Positions 15,440-24,400 are shown, counted from the stretch's first letter. The stretch: 63,179 nucleotides of DNA from C7867-006 sp964453075 (GCA_964453075.1 CAYVNM010000005.1:1-63179); one strand, 5' to 3'. The notes: generated from the sequence alone by a model not told the origin. Program-made: numbers and translations.

Positions 15440-15826
15440 ATGCTTGAGGATAGATTTACTATAACAAATAAAACAAAAAGCACGCTCCCACGCGTGCCTT
15501 TTGCTAGCATAAAAAAGGAAGCTTTGGGAGAAAAATATTCCCTTTCTCTGGTATTTATTGGTAAAAAGAAATCCACCAATTTGAACTATTCATATAGAGA
15601 AAAAAATAAACCCACCAACATTTTGAGTTTCCCACTGGACAAAAATGCTGGAGAAATTTTCATTACACTTGATTTGACCAAAAAGGAAGCAAAAAATTTT
15701 AGCAGAACTCATGATAATTTTGTGGCTTTCTTATTTATCCACGGTCTTATGCATTTGAAAGGAATGGAACATGGTAGTAGAATGGAAGAAGCGGAGAAAA
15801 AACTTCGTAAGAAGTTTAATATTTAG
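15440..15826 (+). CDS. ybeY: Endoribonuclease YbeY (rRNA maturation)
   Basis: 128 residues from ATG 15440. The metal-binding motif H-x3-H-x5-H is intact at H101, H105 and H111 (HGLMHLKGMEH), and the upstream strand NILSFPLD is typical. YbeY is a zinc-dependent RNase acting in 16S rRNA 3'-end processing and ribosome quality control. The last bases run into the ftsA region, and the coupling with rpsU suggests a small ribosome-maturation operon leading into cell division genes. Confidence 0.95.
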   Translation: MLEDRFTITNKTKSTLPRVPFASIKKEALGEKYSLSLVFIGKKKSTNLNYSYREKNKPTNILSFPLDKNAGEIFITLDLTKKEAKNFSRTHDNFVAFLFIHGLMHLKGMEHGSRMEEAEKKLRKKFNI

Positions 15827-15872
15827 TGTCTTAAACAAAAATCCCAAGTTTTTTCCGAGCGCAATAAACTTA

Positions 15873-17054
15873 ATGATGCGCAATATAACAGTAGGAATAG
15901 ACATCGGAACATACCAGATAAAAGTGGTAGTTGCAGAATTTTTGAAAGAAAATAACAAGCAAGTTGGCCGTATTTTGGGCACAGGCTTGGTTGAATCAAA
16001 GGGATTAAGACATGGCTATATTGTAAACAATGAAGATGTTGTAGACAGTATAAAAGCAGCCGTGAGATCTGCCGAAAAAACCTCTGGAATAAAAATACGC
16101 AGAGCGTTTGTCTCTATTGGAGGAATCGGACTTTCTACTATGACAGGAAGCGCAAGTGTTGTTATAAGCAGGGCTGACTTACAAATAACAGACTTAGACA
16201 TAAAAAAACTAAACGAACTTTGTGAAGAAAATCTTCCGTCCAATTTGATACAAAATTATCGTATTCTTCACAGTATTCCAATACAATACAAAATAGACGG
16301 AAAAATAGTTTTAGCAAAGAATCCGATAGACATGAAAGGCACAAAGTTGGAAGTAAAAATGCTTTTCGTCACCTGCCTTGAACCACACTTGAATAGCCTA
16401 CTCGAAGCAGTAGATGAGGCAGGCATAGAAATAGTAGACTGTCTAGCCTCCCCTATAGCAGCTTCGTTTGTTACCCTATCAAAATCACAAAAAATGGCTG
16501 GCTGTGTCCTAGCCAACATAGGTGCCGAAACAATATCTATTGTAGTTTTTGAAAACAATATACCAATATCGCTAGAAGTATTCCCTATAGGCTCAACAGA
16601 TATAACCAATGATATAGCCCTGGGATTAAAATTGTCTCTTGAAGAGGCAGAAAACATAAAGATAGGCAGTATAGGTCCTGGCTCTTTTTCAAAGAAAAAA
16701 ATTGACGAGATTGTGTCAGCTAGACTTTATGACATATTTGAACTTGTTGAAAACCACCTGAAAAAAATAGGTCGTAATGAATTACTACCAGCTGGTATAT
16801 TTATAACAGGAGGAGGAAGTTCAATCCCAAATATAGAAGAATTTGCAAAATCAAACCTCAAACTTCCTTCACGTATTGCGACCATAAATGTCACCGACAA
16901 AAAAAATGATTTCAAAGATTCAATTTTTGCAGTAGCATACGGTCTGTGCATGCTTGGTTCTTCTAAAGAGGAAAAGGTAAATCTTGGTCTAAAAAACACA
17001 ATCAATAAGGCTGGTGGAAAGGTCACGGAATGGATAAAACAATTCCTACCATAG
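15873..17054 (+). CDS. ftsA: Cell division protein FtsA
   Basis: 393 residues from ATG 15873 (15876 is equally possible). Actin-like ATPase that tethers FtsZ to the membrane. Visible are phosphate 1 ITVGIDIGTYQIKVVVAE, the SHS2 domain region (AFVSIGGIGLSTMTG), phosphate 2 around VLANIGAETISIVVF, the adenosine segment IFITGGGSSIPNIEEF and a C-terminal amphipathic membrane-targeting helix (VTEWIKQFL). The open frame overlaps ybeY upstream, but the actin-like domain begins at the chosen Met. A terminator at 17085-17108 separates it from ftsZ. Confidence 0.95.
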   Translation: MMRNITVGIDIGTYQIKVVVAEFLKENNKQVGRILGTGLVESKGLRHGYIVNNEDVVDSIKAAVRSAEKTSGIKIRRAFVSIGGIGLSTMTGSASVVISRADLQITDLDIKKLNELCEENLPSNLIQNYRILHSIPIQYKIDGKIVLAKNPIDMKGTKLEVKMLFVTCLEPHLNSLLEAVDEAGIEIVDCLASPIAASFVTLSKSQKMAGCVLANIGAETISIVVFENNIPISLEVFPIGSTDITNDIALGLKLSLEEAENIKIGSIGPGSFSKKKIDEIVSARLYDIFELVENHLKKIGRNELLPAGIFITGGGSSIPNIEEFAKSNLKLPSRIATINVTDKKNDFKDSIFAVAYGLCMLGSSKEEKVNLGLKNTINKAGGKVTEWIKQFLP

Positions 17055-17084
17055 AGCCAAAAAATAATTCAAAAAACATGCAAA

Positions 17085-17108
17085 AACCACCAAAAAGTGG
17101 TTATTTTT
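17085..17108 (+). terminator. Terminator between ftsA and ftsZ
   Basis: AACCAC and GTGGTT form a 6-bp stem around a six-base loop, followed by ATTTTT. The stem is short but well placed, and ftsZ has its own -10 box (TATGAT 17172-17177). Confidence 0.6.
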
Positions 17109-17210
17109 GAGCATAAAATTGAACATACAACTCTAGTTGGGTCAATTGTTTTTATTTAATCTGTTTTCTGATATGATAGCGGTACCAATTAAATTTAACC
17201 ACACACTATT

Positions 17211-18368
17211 ATGCCCCAAATCAAACCAGACGTAGAAGCATTTGCACGTATAAAAGTACTTGGAGTCGGTGGATCCGGAAAAAATGCCCTAAATCATATG
17301 ATAAATTCCAAGGTTAGAGGCGTAGACTTCATTGCTGTTAATACTGATTCTCAAGACCTACACCATTCGTTAGCCAAAAGAAAAATCCATATCGGTAAGA
17401 ACCTAACTCACGGACTAGGTGCTGGAATGAACCCAGAACTCGGAAAAAGAGCTGTAGAGGAAACAAAGGAAGAGATACAAGAAGCAATAAAAGGTGCTGA
17501 TATGGTTTTCATAACATGTGGTCTTGGAGGAGGAACTGGCACTGGAGCAGCACCAATAATAGCTAGAATTTCAAGAGAAATGGGTGCCCTTACTGTTGCT
17601 GTAGTAACAAAGCCTTTCTTCTTTGAGGGACAACAAAGAATGAAGTTGGCAGAAGCTGGTCTAGAAGAATTAAGACAGTCAGTAGACGCAATTATAGTTA
17701 TCCCAAATGACAGACTACTATCTACCATCAGCAAAGAAACCACAGCAAAAAGTGCATTTGCAACTTGTGACGATGTCTTGAAATCTGCTGTTGAAGGAAT
17801 ATCTGATCTCATAACAACCCCAGGTATAATCAACATTGACTTCGCAGACATAAAAGCAACCATGGAAAATGCTGGATCGGCACTCATGGGTATAGGCCTT
17901 GCCACTGGAGAGAAAAGAGCCGAGGAAGCTGCAAAAATGGCCATTAACTCCCCTCTTTTGGAGGTCTCAATCAATGGAGCAAAAGGCGTTCTATTCTCAA
18001 TTGCAGGTGGAGACGACCTTGGCATGTTTGAAATACAGGATGCGGCAAAACTAATCACAGAATCAGTTGATCCTAATGCCAAGATTATATTTGGTACAGT
18101 TAAAGATGAGAAACTTAAGAAGGGTGAGGTTAAAATCACAGTTATCGCTTCAAACTTTCCAGAAAACTTTAACAAAAAAACTCTCTTTCAATCAGCTCCA
18201 ATGACAAACAATGATAGAGAAAAAGAAGTTGTTAAAGAAGAGAAAGGTAAAATATTTAACTCTATCCCAGTCCAAACACAAAACGAACCAGACAAAATAT
18301 CAGACATGTCTGATGACGATGAGTGGGGTGCAGTTCCTGCATTTTTAAGAAGATCTAAATTGAAGTAA
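17211..18368 (+). CDS. ftsZ: Cell division GTPase FtsZ
   Basis: 385 residues. Tubulin-like GTPase that forms the Z ring. The tubulin signature GGGTGTG is at 106-112, the N-terminal nucleotide segment reads VLGVGGSGKNALN, and the T7 loop is around IINIDFADIKATM. The C-terminal conserved peptide ends VPAFLRRSKLK, the site that normally binds FtsA. An acidic, flexible linker of about 55 residues precedes it. The upstream leader is roughly 27 nt. A strong terminator follows at 18365-18403. Confidence 0.98.
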   Translation: MPQIKPDVEAFARIKVLGVGGSGKNALNHMINSKVRGVDFIAVNTDSQDLHHSLAKRKIHIGKNLTHGLGAGMNPELGKRAVEETKEEIQEAIKGADMVFITCGLGGGTGTGAAPIIARISREMGALTVAVVTKPFFFEGQQRMKLAEAGLEELRQSVDAIIVIPNDRLLSTISKETTAKSAFATCDDVLKSAVEGISDLITTPGIINIDFADIKATMENAGSALMGIGLATGEKRAEEAAKMAINSPLLEVSINGAKGVLFSIAGGDDLGMFEIQDAAKLITESVDPNAKIIFGTVKDEKLKKGEVKITVIASNFPENFNKKTLFQSAPMTNNDREKEVVKEEKGKIFNSIPVQTQNEPDKISDMSDDDEWGAVPAFLRRSKLK

Positions 18369-18403
18369 AATAAAAAACCCTCGGAAGAGGGTTTTTTATT
18401 TTA
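18365..18403. terminator. Terminator after ftsZ
   Basis: AAATAAAAAACCCTC pairs with GAGGGTTTTTTATTT around a GGAA loop, giving a long stem with a T-rich arm. The trxB promoter (-10 TATAAT at 18416-18421) starts directly after it. Confidence 0.85.
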
Positions 18404-18415
18404 CTTCAATTCTGT

Positions 18416-18421
18416 TATAAT
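18416..18421 (+). promoter_or_regulatory. trxB -10 box, leaderless configuration
   Basis: A perfect TATAAT 8 nt upstream of the trxB ATG (18430). No convincing -35 element is visible because the upstream bases belong to the ftsZ terminator. Confidence 0.55.
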
Positions 18422-18429
18422 CACATTTC

Positions 18430-19359
18430 ATGAGCAATACATATGATCTAATAATAATTGGTGGGGGTCCCGCTGGTGTCTCAGCAGGTGTTTATGCCGC
18501 ACGAAAAAGATTAAAGACACTCCTCATTACACCTGATTTTGGTGGACAAAGCACTGTATCTGAGGGCATAGAAAATTGGATTGGAACAATCAAAATATCG
18601 GGTAATGATCTAGCTAAAAATCTGAAGGAACATCTACATGCTTACTCAGGAGAATACTTGGAAATAAAAGAAGGCGAAGGAGCTCAAGATATATCAAAAA
18701 ATACCAATACCTTTAAAATTAAAACCGAAAAATCAGAATATGAATCAAAGACCGTACTTATTGCCACAGGCTCAACTAGACGCAAATTAGAAGTTCCAGG
18801 TGCCAAAGAATTTGATAACAAAGGCCTTACCTACTGTGCTTCATGTGACGGCCCACTATTTGCTGGTCAAGATGTTGTTGTTATAGGAGGAGGAAATGCT
18901 GCTTTTGAAACCTCAGCTCAACTACTTGCCTATTGTAGAAATGTCACACTATTAAATCGTTCCGATAATTTCAAAGCAGATGCTATTACGATAGAAAAAC
19001 TAAAAGAAAACCCAAATTTCAAATTAATAACAAATGCCATCCCAAAAGAAATAAAAGGTGATGCTTTTGTAAAAAGCATAGTTTGGGAGGATTCTATCAC
19101 AAAAGAAATTCACGAAATAGAAACACCTGGGATTTTTGTGGAAATCGGGCTCATTCCTACTACTTATTTCGCAAAAAATATTTTAAATTTAAATGAATTT
19201 GGACAAATAAAAGTTAACCCTAAAAATCAAAAAACAGAAGTGGAAGGAATATGGGCAGCTGGAGATTGTACGGACGGACTTTATCATCAAAACAATATTG
19301 CATCAGGTGATGCAGTTAAAGCTCTTGAGGATATATACGTCACCTTGTTTACAAAATAA
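18430..19359 (+). CDS. trxB: Thioredoxin reductase
   Basis: 309 residues. Low-molecular-weight flavoprotein disulfide reductase. FAD site LIIIGGGPAGVSAGVYAARK at the N-terminus, redox pair C136-C139 in YCASCDGP, NAD(P) site VVVIGGGNAAFETSAQ and the C-terminal FAD segment GIWAAGDCTDGLYHQ. It would reduce thioredoxin or the glutaredoxin-like protein encoded at 31600. Monocistronic by position; leaderless promoter upstream and a candidate ncRNA convergent downstream. Confidence 0.93.
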   Translation: MSNTYDLIIIGGGPAGVSAGVYAARKRLKTLLITPDFGGQSTVSEGIENWIGTIKISGNDLAKNLKEHLHAYSGEYLEIKEGEGAQDISKNTNTFKIKTEKSEYESKTVLIATGSTRRKLEVPGAKEFDNKGLTYCASCDGPLFAGQDVVVIGGGNAAFETSAQLLAYCRNVTLLNRSDNFKADAITIEKLKENPNFKLITNAIPKEIKGDAFVKSIVWEDSITKEIHEIETPGIFVEIGLIPTTYFAKNILNLNEFGQIKVNPKNQKTEVEGIWAAGDCTDGLYHQNNIASGDAVKALEDIYVTLFTK

Positions 19360-19372
19360 TTTTTTACACAAC

Positions 19373-19596
19373 AGAAAAAGCTCTCGACCCGAAGGGAGAG
19401 CTTTACGTTTTGGGGTATCGAACTTCGATACCGGGGTTGTCGCTGTTTGCCTAAGCAAATAGTGACCAAAAGAACTGTTTGTCATCATCGCACTAATGCT
19501 TTGATGACGAATGGATCATGTGAGGAGGAGGGGGGTTTGGGGGAGAAGCAACAATATTGCGACCCAGCCCGACTTACCCCCGACCTTCTACTCACA
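19373..19596 (-). ncRNA. Candidate structured ncRNA of about 223 nt, family unknown
   Basis: On the minus strand, TTGACT-N17-TACAAT (19630-19602) predicts a start at 19595-19596. That is exactly the first base of hairpin 1, whose closing arms TGTGAG/CTCACA span 19519-19596 with a G-run 5' arm and C-run 3' arm. Then follow hairpin 2 (GTCATCA/TGATGAC, 481-508), hairpin 3 (12-bp arms 439-450/455-466, loop CTAA on the plus strand), hairpin 4 (9-bp arms 414-422/424-432) and a terminator hairpin (377-385/396-404) followed by UUUUUC; the two- and three-digit positions are offsets from 19000. No open frame explains it. I could not match it to tmRNA, RNase P RNA, SRP RNA or 6S RNA by their conserved segments, although a highly divergent member cannot be excluded. 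Confidence 0.6.
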
Positions 19597-19601
19597 CCTG
19601 T

Positions 19602-19630
19602 ATTGTATTCCCTACCCAATTAAAAGTCAA
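19602..19630 (-). promoter_or_regulatory. Promoter of the candidate ncRNA
   Basis: Minus strand TTGACT (19630-19625), 17 nt, TACAAT (19607-19602). It lies within the 55-bp sequence repeated on the other side of the N gap and directly beyond the tRNA-Val 3'-end copy. Confidence 0.65.
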
Positions 19631-19658
19631 GTAAAATGTGCGCGATACAGGATTCGAA
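19604..19658. repeat. 55-bp exact repeat, copy 1 (left of gap)
   Basis: Identical base for base to 19759-19813 on the right side of the gap. It contains a copy of the tRNA-Val 3' end (19637-19658, antisense on plus) and most of the ncRNA promoter. The length 55 equals a common assembler k-mer size, so the two contig ends probably overlap. Confidence 0.9.
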
Positions 19659-19758
19659 NNNNNNNNNNNNNNNNNNNNNNNNNNNNNNNNNNNNNNNNNN
19701 NNNNNNNNNNNNNNNNNNNNNNNNNNNNNNNNNNNNNNNNNNNNNNNNNNNNNNNNNN
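19659..19758. other. Assembly gap of exactly 100 N
   Basis: A run of 100 N flanked by identical 55-bp sequences. The length is a placeholder. Protein predictions crossing it are meaningless. The true sequence is either a simple merge of the two 55-bp ends or an unresolved repeat array. Confidence 0.98.
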
Positions 19759-19813
19759 TGTATTCCCTACCCAATTAAAAGTCAAGTAAAATGTGCGCGA
19801 TACAGGATTCGAA
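19759..19813. repeat. 55-bp exact repeat, copy 2 (right of gap)
   Basis: Second copy of 19604-19658. Its right end, the antisense T-arm sequence CAGGATTCGAA (19803-19813), is the outer inverted repeat of the tRNA-Val trailing element. Confidence 0.9.
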
Positions 19814-19937
19814 TCTTACAGATTCAGTACACCTTTTCTATTTTTTGTTTCGCCATGCTCACAAAAAATTATCAAAGGTTTTCGAATCCTGAAGAAAACC
19901 ATGAGATGGTTTTCTTATCACACATCAAAAATCCTAA
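19803..19937 (-). repeat. tRNA-trailing hairpin element at tRNA-Val
   Basis: Read on the minus strand after tRNA-Val: a 10-bp hairpin (19892-19901/19907-19916), then CAGGATTCGAA (19891-19881). Next comes an AT-rich core with inner complementary stretches (ACCTTT/AAAGGT and ATTTTTTGT/ACAAAAAAT), then TTCGAATCCTG (19813-19803), which continues into a copy of the tRNA 3' end. The 11-bp ends are perfect inverted repeats and equal the tRNA-Val T-arm. The 78-bp core 19815-19892 is about 86% identical, by hand alignment, to 62829-62905 beside tRNA-Ile. No coding capacity. Confidence 0.75.
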
Positions 19938-20013
19938 TGGTGCGCGATACAGGATTCGAACCTGTGGCCTTCTCAACGTCAATGAGACGCTCTACCAACT
20001 GAGCTAACCGCGC
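19938..20013 (-). tRNA. tRNA-Val (GAC)
   Basis: 76 nt including an encoded CCA. Acceptor GCGCGGT pairs with ATCGCGC (one G-U pair), D arm GCTC/GAGC, anticodon arm TCTCA-TTGACGT-TGAGA giving anticodon GAC, T arm ACAGG-TTCGAAT-CCTGT, discriminator A. Decodes GUC (and GUU by wobble). It is followed downstream by a hairpin element that repeats its T-arm. Confidence 0.95.
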
Positions 20014-20045
20014 CTAACCAAATACAAGTCTAAAATACCATATTT

Positions 20046-20073
20046 TTGCTTTTTATACAAAAAATGCTATAGT
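20046..20073 (+). promoter_or_regulatory. Promoter of tRNA-Glu and tsaD
   Basis: TTGCTT (20046-20051), 16 nt, TATAGT (20068-20073). The tRNA begins 16 nt further on. Confidence 0.6.
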
Positions 20074-20088
20074 TTCCCTGTGCGGTTT

Positions 20089-20160
20089 GGCCCTATCGTC
20101 TATCGGTTAGGACACAGCCTTTTCAAGGCTGGAAGCGCGGTTCGATTCCGCGTAGGGTCA
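20089..20160 (+). tRNA. tRNA-Glu (TTC)
   Basis: 72 nt. Acceptor GGCCCTA/TAGGGTC with one G-U pair, D arm GTCT/GGAC, anticodon arm CAGCC-TTTTCAA-GGCTG giving TTC, T loop TTCGATT, discriminator A at 20160. No CCA is encoded (ACAA follows). The tsaD start codon lies only 3 nt after the mature end, so one transcript must yield both the tRNA and the tsaD mRNA. Confidence 0.95.
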
Positions 20161-20163
20161 CAA

Positions 20164-21342
20164 ATGAAAATACTAAGCATTGAAACATCCTGCGATGAAA
20201 CCGCAGTCAGTATTATTGAGGCTACAGGAGAACTCAAGTCCCCTTCTTTCAAGGTCCTTGGAAATGCCTTGTTTTCTCAAATAAATATTCACAAGGAATA
20301 TGGTGGTGTTTATCCAATGATGGCAAAACGCGAACATGCTAAAAATTTACCCGTTCTAATCAAAAAAGCTTTAGAAGAAGCCTCTATATACACACAAAAA
20401 GAAAATGGGTATTCAGAAGAAAAATGGTCAGTTGTCCAAAAGATACTTTTAAGAGAAGATGGTCTGTTTGAGGGATTAAAAAACACACTTGATAAAATTA
20501 ACAAACCAAACATTGACGTGATATCTGTTACATCTGGTCCCGGACTTGCTCCTGCCCTATGGGTTGGTGTTAGTTGTGCAGAAGCCCTAAGTAAACTCTG
20601 GGATATTCCCTCAATTCCAGTAAATCACATGGAGGGGCACATTGTGTCTGTTCTTATGGAAAACTCAGATATAAGACCTGTAGAATTTCCTGCCATTGCA
20701 CTACTCATCTCTGGAGGACATACTGAATTAGTTAAAATAGAGAACTGGGGTAAATATGAAATATTAGGAGAAACAGTTGATGATGCGGTTGGTGAAGCTT
20801 TTGATAAAACTGCCAGATTGCTTGGATTGCCGTATCCAGGAGGACCTGAAATTTCTCGCTTAGCAGAAATAGCAAGAGAAAAAATGGCCCCCAAAAAAGC
20901 CAAATTCCCTAGACCAATGATTCATTCTGACAATCTAAACTTTTCCTTTTCTGGTCTGAAAACAGCAGTTCTTTATTATATTAGAGATAATTTCAATGAA
21001 AACAACCCCATACAAGACATAGACAAAATTGATATCGCTCGTGAATTTGAAGATTCTGTAGTAGAAGTGCTGATAGAAAAAACAAAAAAAGCTCTGGATG
21101 ACACTAATAGTAAAACACTTATTGTAGCTGGGGGGGTTATTGCAAATAAAAAAATAAGATCTACTTTTATGAAATTGGAAGATGAATATGATGGATTAAT
21201 CGTAAAAATACCAATAAATTCACTTGCAACCGATAACGCCCTGATGATAGCGTGCGCCACTTATTTCAATGTAACACTTTACCCAGAAAAATTGAGTAAT
21301 CCACAGAAAATAGCTGCAAATGGTAATCTAAGATTGAAATAA
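20164..21342 (+). CDS. tsaD: tRNA N6-threonylcarbamoyladenosine transferase TsaD
   Basis: 392 residues from ATG 20164; upstream codons of the open frame lie in the tRNA-Glu gene. Kae1/Qri7/TsaD family: ILSIETSCDETAVSII at the start, metal-binding H155 and H159 in NHMEGH, VTSGPGLAPALWVG, ALLISGGHTELV and a C-terminal TDNALMIA. A Lys/Glu-rich stretch (about 75-115) is inserted compared with E. coli TsaD. It catalyses the last step of t6A37 formation on tRNAs reading ANN codons, with TsaB and TsaE (not in the window). Directly behind tRNA-Glu, followed by a strong terminator. Confidence 0.95.
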   Translation: MKILSIETSCDETAVSIIEATGELKSPSFKVLGNALFSQINIHKEYGGVYPMMAKREHAKNLPVLIKKALEEASIYTQKENGYSEEKWSVVQKILLREDGLFEGLKNTLDKINKPNIDVISVTSGPGLAPALWVGVSCAEALSKLWDIPSIPVNHMEGHIVSVLMENSDIRPVEFPAIALLISGGHTELVKIENWGKYEILGETVDDAVGEAFDKTARLLGLPYPGGPEISRLAEIAREKMAPKKAKFPRPMIHSDNLNFSFSGLKTAVLYYIRDNFNENNPIQDIDKIDIAREFEDSVVEVLIEKTKKALDDTNSKTLIVAGGVIANKKIRSTFMKLEDEYDGLIVKIPINSLATDNALMIACATYFNVTLYPEKLSNPQKIAANGNLRLK

Positions 21343-21378
21343 AAAATTACATATATTATAATTCCCTACCGGAAGTAC

Positions 21379-21419
21379 AAAAAAGAAAGAGCCTGCGTAA
21401 TGCAGGCTCTTTCTTTTTT
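21379..21419. terminator. Bidirectional terminator between tsaD and the surface protein gene
   Basis: AAAAAAGAAAGAGCCTGC (21379-21396) and its perfect complement (21402-21419) form an 18-bp stem with a five-base loop, T-rich on both strands, at a convergent junction. Confidence 0.9.
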
Positions 21420-21429
21420 GAAATAATTT

Positions 21430-24400
21430 TTATTTAAACAAATCTAAATCTATTTCTTTGTTTAAATCTATCTCTTTGTTTATTTTCTCTATCTTGTTGT
21501 TTTGCTGTCTCTCTCTATACCAAAGATATGATATCACTGCAATTATAATCGCTAGAATCCAATTTAACACTCGACAGGAACATCCAGATACTGAACCGGG
21601 AGCACAATTTAATCCTGTCCAACTACTTATTTTTGACCAGGCAAACGAGACGTTCGCTGTAAACTTAGAAAGTGTCGTGGTTGAAACTCCAGCCAACGTT
21701 GTGTTAACAGTACTTGTACCTAACCCTATAATTTCATTAAGCAATGGTGTGGTTGTAGAAACAGGACTCGTGTTTACAGGAGGGATTGTGGTGTTTTCTG
21801 GTAAGGTAATTCCGGCATTTTGTAGACCCAACAAAAATACTCTATAGTTATCAATTTCTTGCTGTTGAAGAGCTGTTACAGGAAAGGCCATCTTACAATA
21901 TATTTCGTTTACTTTTTTCTTAGTCAAGATATAGGTATAACTCGTAGCTTCGGTGTGACCCCACGGTGTTAGAATATCAGCTTTGTATCTTTCTTGGAAT
22001 GCATCTAGAGCAACTATCGTTTGATCATCATATATACCTGTAACCTTAACATCAGAGAATCCTTCCAGGTCGCGTAAGAACACTTGTAATTTTCTTACTT
22101 CAACCGGATTGTTATTAAAATCTTTTCTTAGATAATCGTATAGATAGTAACAAGAAGTTGACGTTGTTGGTTTTCCAGGAATAAGCACTAGTTCTTTTCC
22201 TATAGCTGTCCTGGTTACACCATTAATAATGTCTGTTGATATCTCTCTAAAGTAATATGTTTTATTCGCTTCAACACCAACAACCATCCCGTGTGCAGTT
22301 AGGAGAGGTGAAGACACCGTTTCTGTAGAATTAGTATATCCGTAATTAGGAGCACTACCTAAGATAGGATTTGATGAGTTTCCGTATACTACACGTCTTG
22401 TAGCAATAAGGTTTGTATTCCATGACACGAATGCTACACCTGGAACTGTCTCTACAACTTGCTCATTAAATATAGTTAGATTGTTTGGTGTGATTGGTCC
22501 ATTACCTCCACCGCCACCTCCGCCTCCGCCACCACAGTTAGCTGTACATGGTGGATTAGGATTACAATTTGATGTACATGGAGGATTTGGATTATTAACG
22601 TCGATATTTGTGACAGAAGTGTTGTTTCCAGGTGTAGGATCTGTCTGTGTGGCTGTTACACTAACTGAGTTAGGAATTCTTTGTCCTTCTGAACCATTTT
22701 TGACAGTGGCCACTATAGTAAGAGTGGTTGTTGATGCATTATTTAGATTTCCTACTGTCCACAAACCTGTTGAAGTAGCATATGTTCCTGATGTTGAAGA
22801 TGCTGAAACAAAATTTAATCTAGAATCTAGTGTATCTGTAACTGTTACTCCTGTTGCATTGTCTGGACCGTTGTTTACCAGAGTAATTGTATATGTAACA
22901 GTATCACCAACATTTGCTGTAGATTTGTCTGAAACTTTTGTGATTGAGAGATTGGATGTTGGGTTACCACCACAATTCACCGTACATGGAGGATTACCAT
23001 TTACCACAACATTAACAGTTGAGGTATTATTTTCTGGTATAGGATCTGACTCTGTAGATGATGCCACTGCTGTGTTTGGTATTGTTTGTCCTTCAAAACC
23101 AGATTTGATAGTGGTTACCAAAGTAAGAGTGGTTGTTGATGCATTATTTAGATTTCCAACTGTCCACACTCCTGTTCCAGTAGCATATGTTCCTGATGTT
23201 GAAGATGCTGAGACAAAATTCAAACCAGAGTTAAGAACATCTGTAACTATTACGTTTGTTGCGTTGTCTGGGCCATTATTTGTAAGTGTTAGCGTATATG
23301 TAACAGTATCACCAACATTTGCTGTAGACTTATCTCCGGTTTTTAGTATTGAGAGGTTGGAAGTAGGATTTGGAACTGGAATACTCTTTACCAACAAAAC
23401 CAATGTTCTGTCCGCATTACCTTCAACTAAAGTAATATTTCCATCTGAGTTAAAGTTTCGATTTATATCATCTGTAGTTGTTGCTGTGAACAATTCTGGA
23501 CTATACACGAAGAAGTCAAAAATGTTGTTCACAGATTGATTGTATTGATCATTATATGTAGTCGTTGCCCAAGAAGACCCTGTTACAAATAGTTCAGGGT
23601 AATAATAACTACCCAAGTCCAAATTGTCATATGTAACACAATCAGCATCTGAAGTATTTAGAATAATGTGTCTATTTGGTGAGAAGGTGTTTGTGTTCCA
23701 GTTTTTTGTATAGATAGTAGAACTAGCTATGTTTGTCGTTGTAGCAAGATTCAGAGAAAAATTACCTCCAGGTAAACCATAAGAAGATGTCGCTATCTTA
23801 TTGTTGTTATCAGCAATAATCATACAGAAATTTACCTTTCCTTTAATTGAAGGTGTATTGTCAAGGACATTCACTGTCCTTGAGACTGGTATAGCTGCTA
23901 ATCCTTGTGAATCAGAGACATTATAAGTTACGGTGTATGAACCAACCACTGCTGTGTTTACTGTGCTTGTAGCTACAATTCTGTTCGTTATGTTTCCTTC
24001 TTCTGGATCAACCGCCGTTGCACCTGGGTCAAGATAAACCTCTCCAACATTAACTGAAGCGGGGTTTGCACCTATTAGTGTTATTACTGGTCGTTGGTTT
24101 GTTGGGCCACAATTCACCGTACATGGAGGATTACCATTTACCACAACATTAACAGTTGAGGTATTATTTTCTGGTATAGGATCTGACTCTGTAGATGATG
24201 CCACTGCTGTGTTTGGTATTGTTTGTCCTTCAAAACCAGATTTGATAGTGGTTACCAAAGTAAGAGTGGTTGTTGATGCATTATTTAGATTTCCAACTGT
24301 CCACACTCCTGTTCCAGTAGCATATGTTCCTGATGTTGAAGATGCTGAGACAAAATTCAAACCAGAGTTAAGAACATCTGTAACTATTACGTTTGTTGCG

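Noticed and set aside
19373..19596. RNase P RNA, SRP RNA or 6S RNA for the structured RNA
   Set aside because: Their conserved segments (the AGGAAAGTCC-type box, the GGAAG tetraloop region with AGCAGCC, the long single bulged stem) were not found, so it is left as unknown.
19511..20007. Protein frames crossing the N gap
   Set aside because: They consist mostly of unknown residues and tRNA or ncRNA sequence.
22481..23539. 352-codon open frame on the plus strand
   Set aside because: It is the complement of the repeat-rich surface protein gene. The Val/Pro-rich translation mirrors the Thr/Asn-rich sense strand, and the true gene has signal peptide and known domains.
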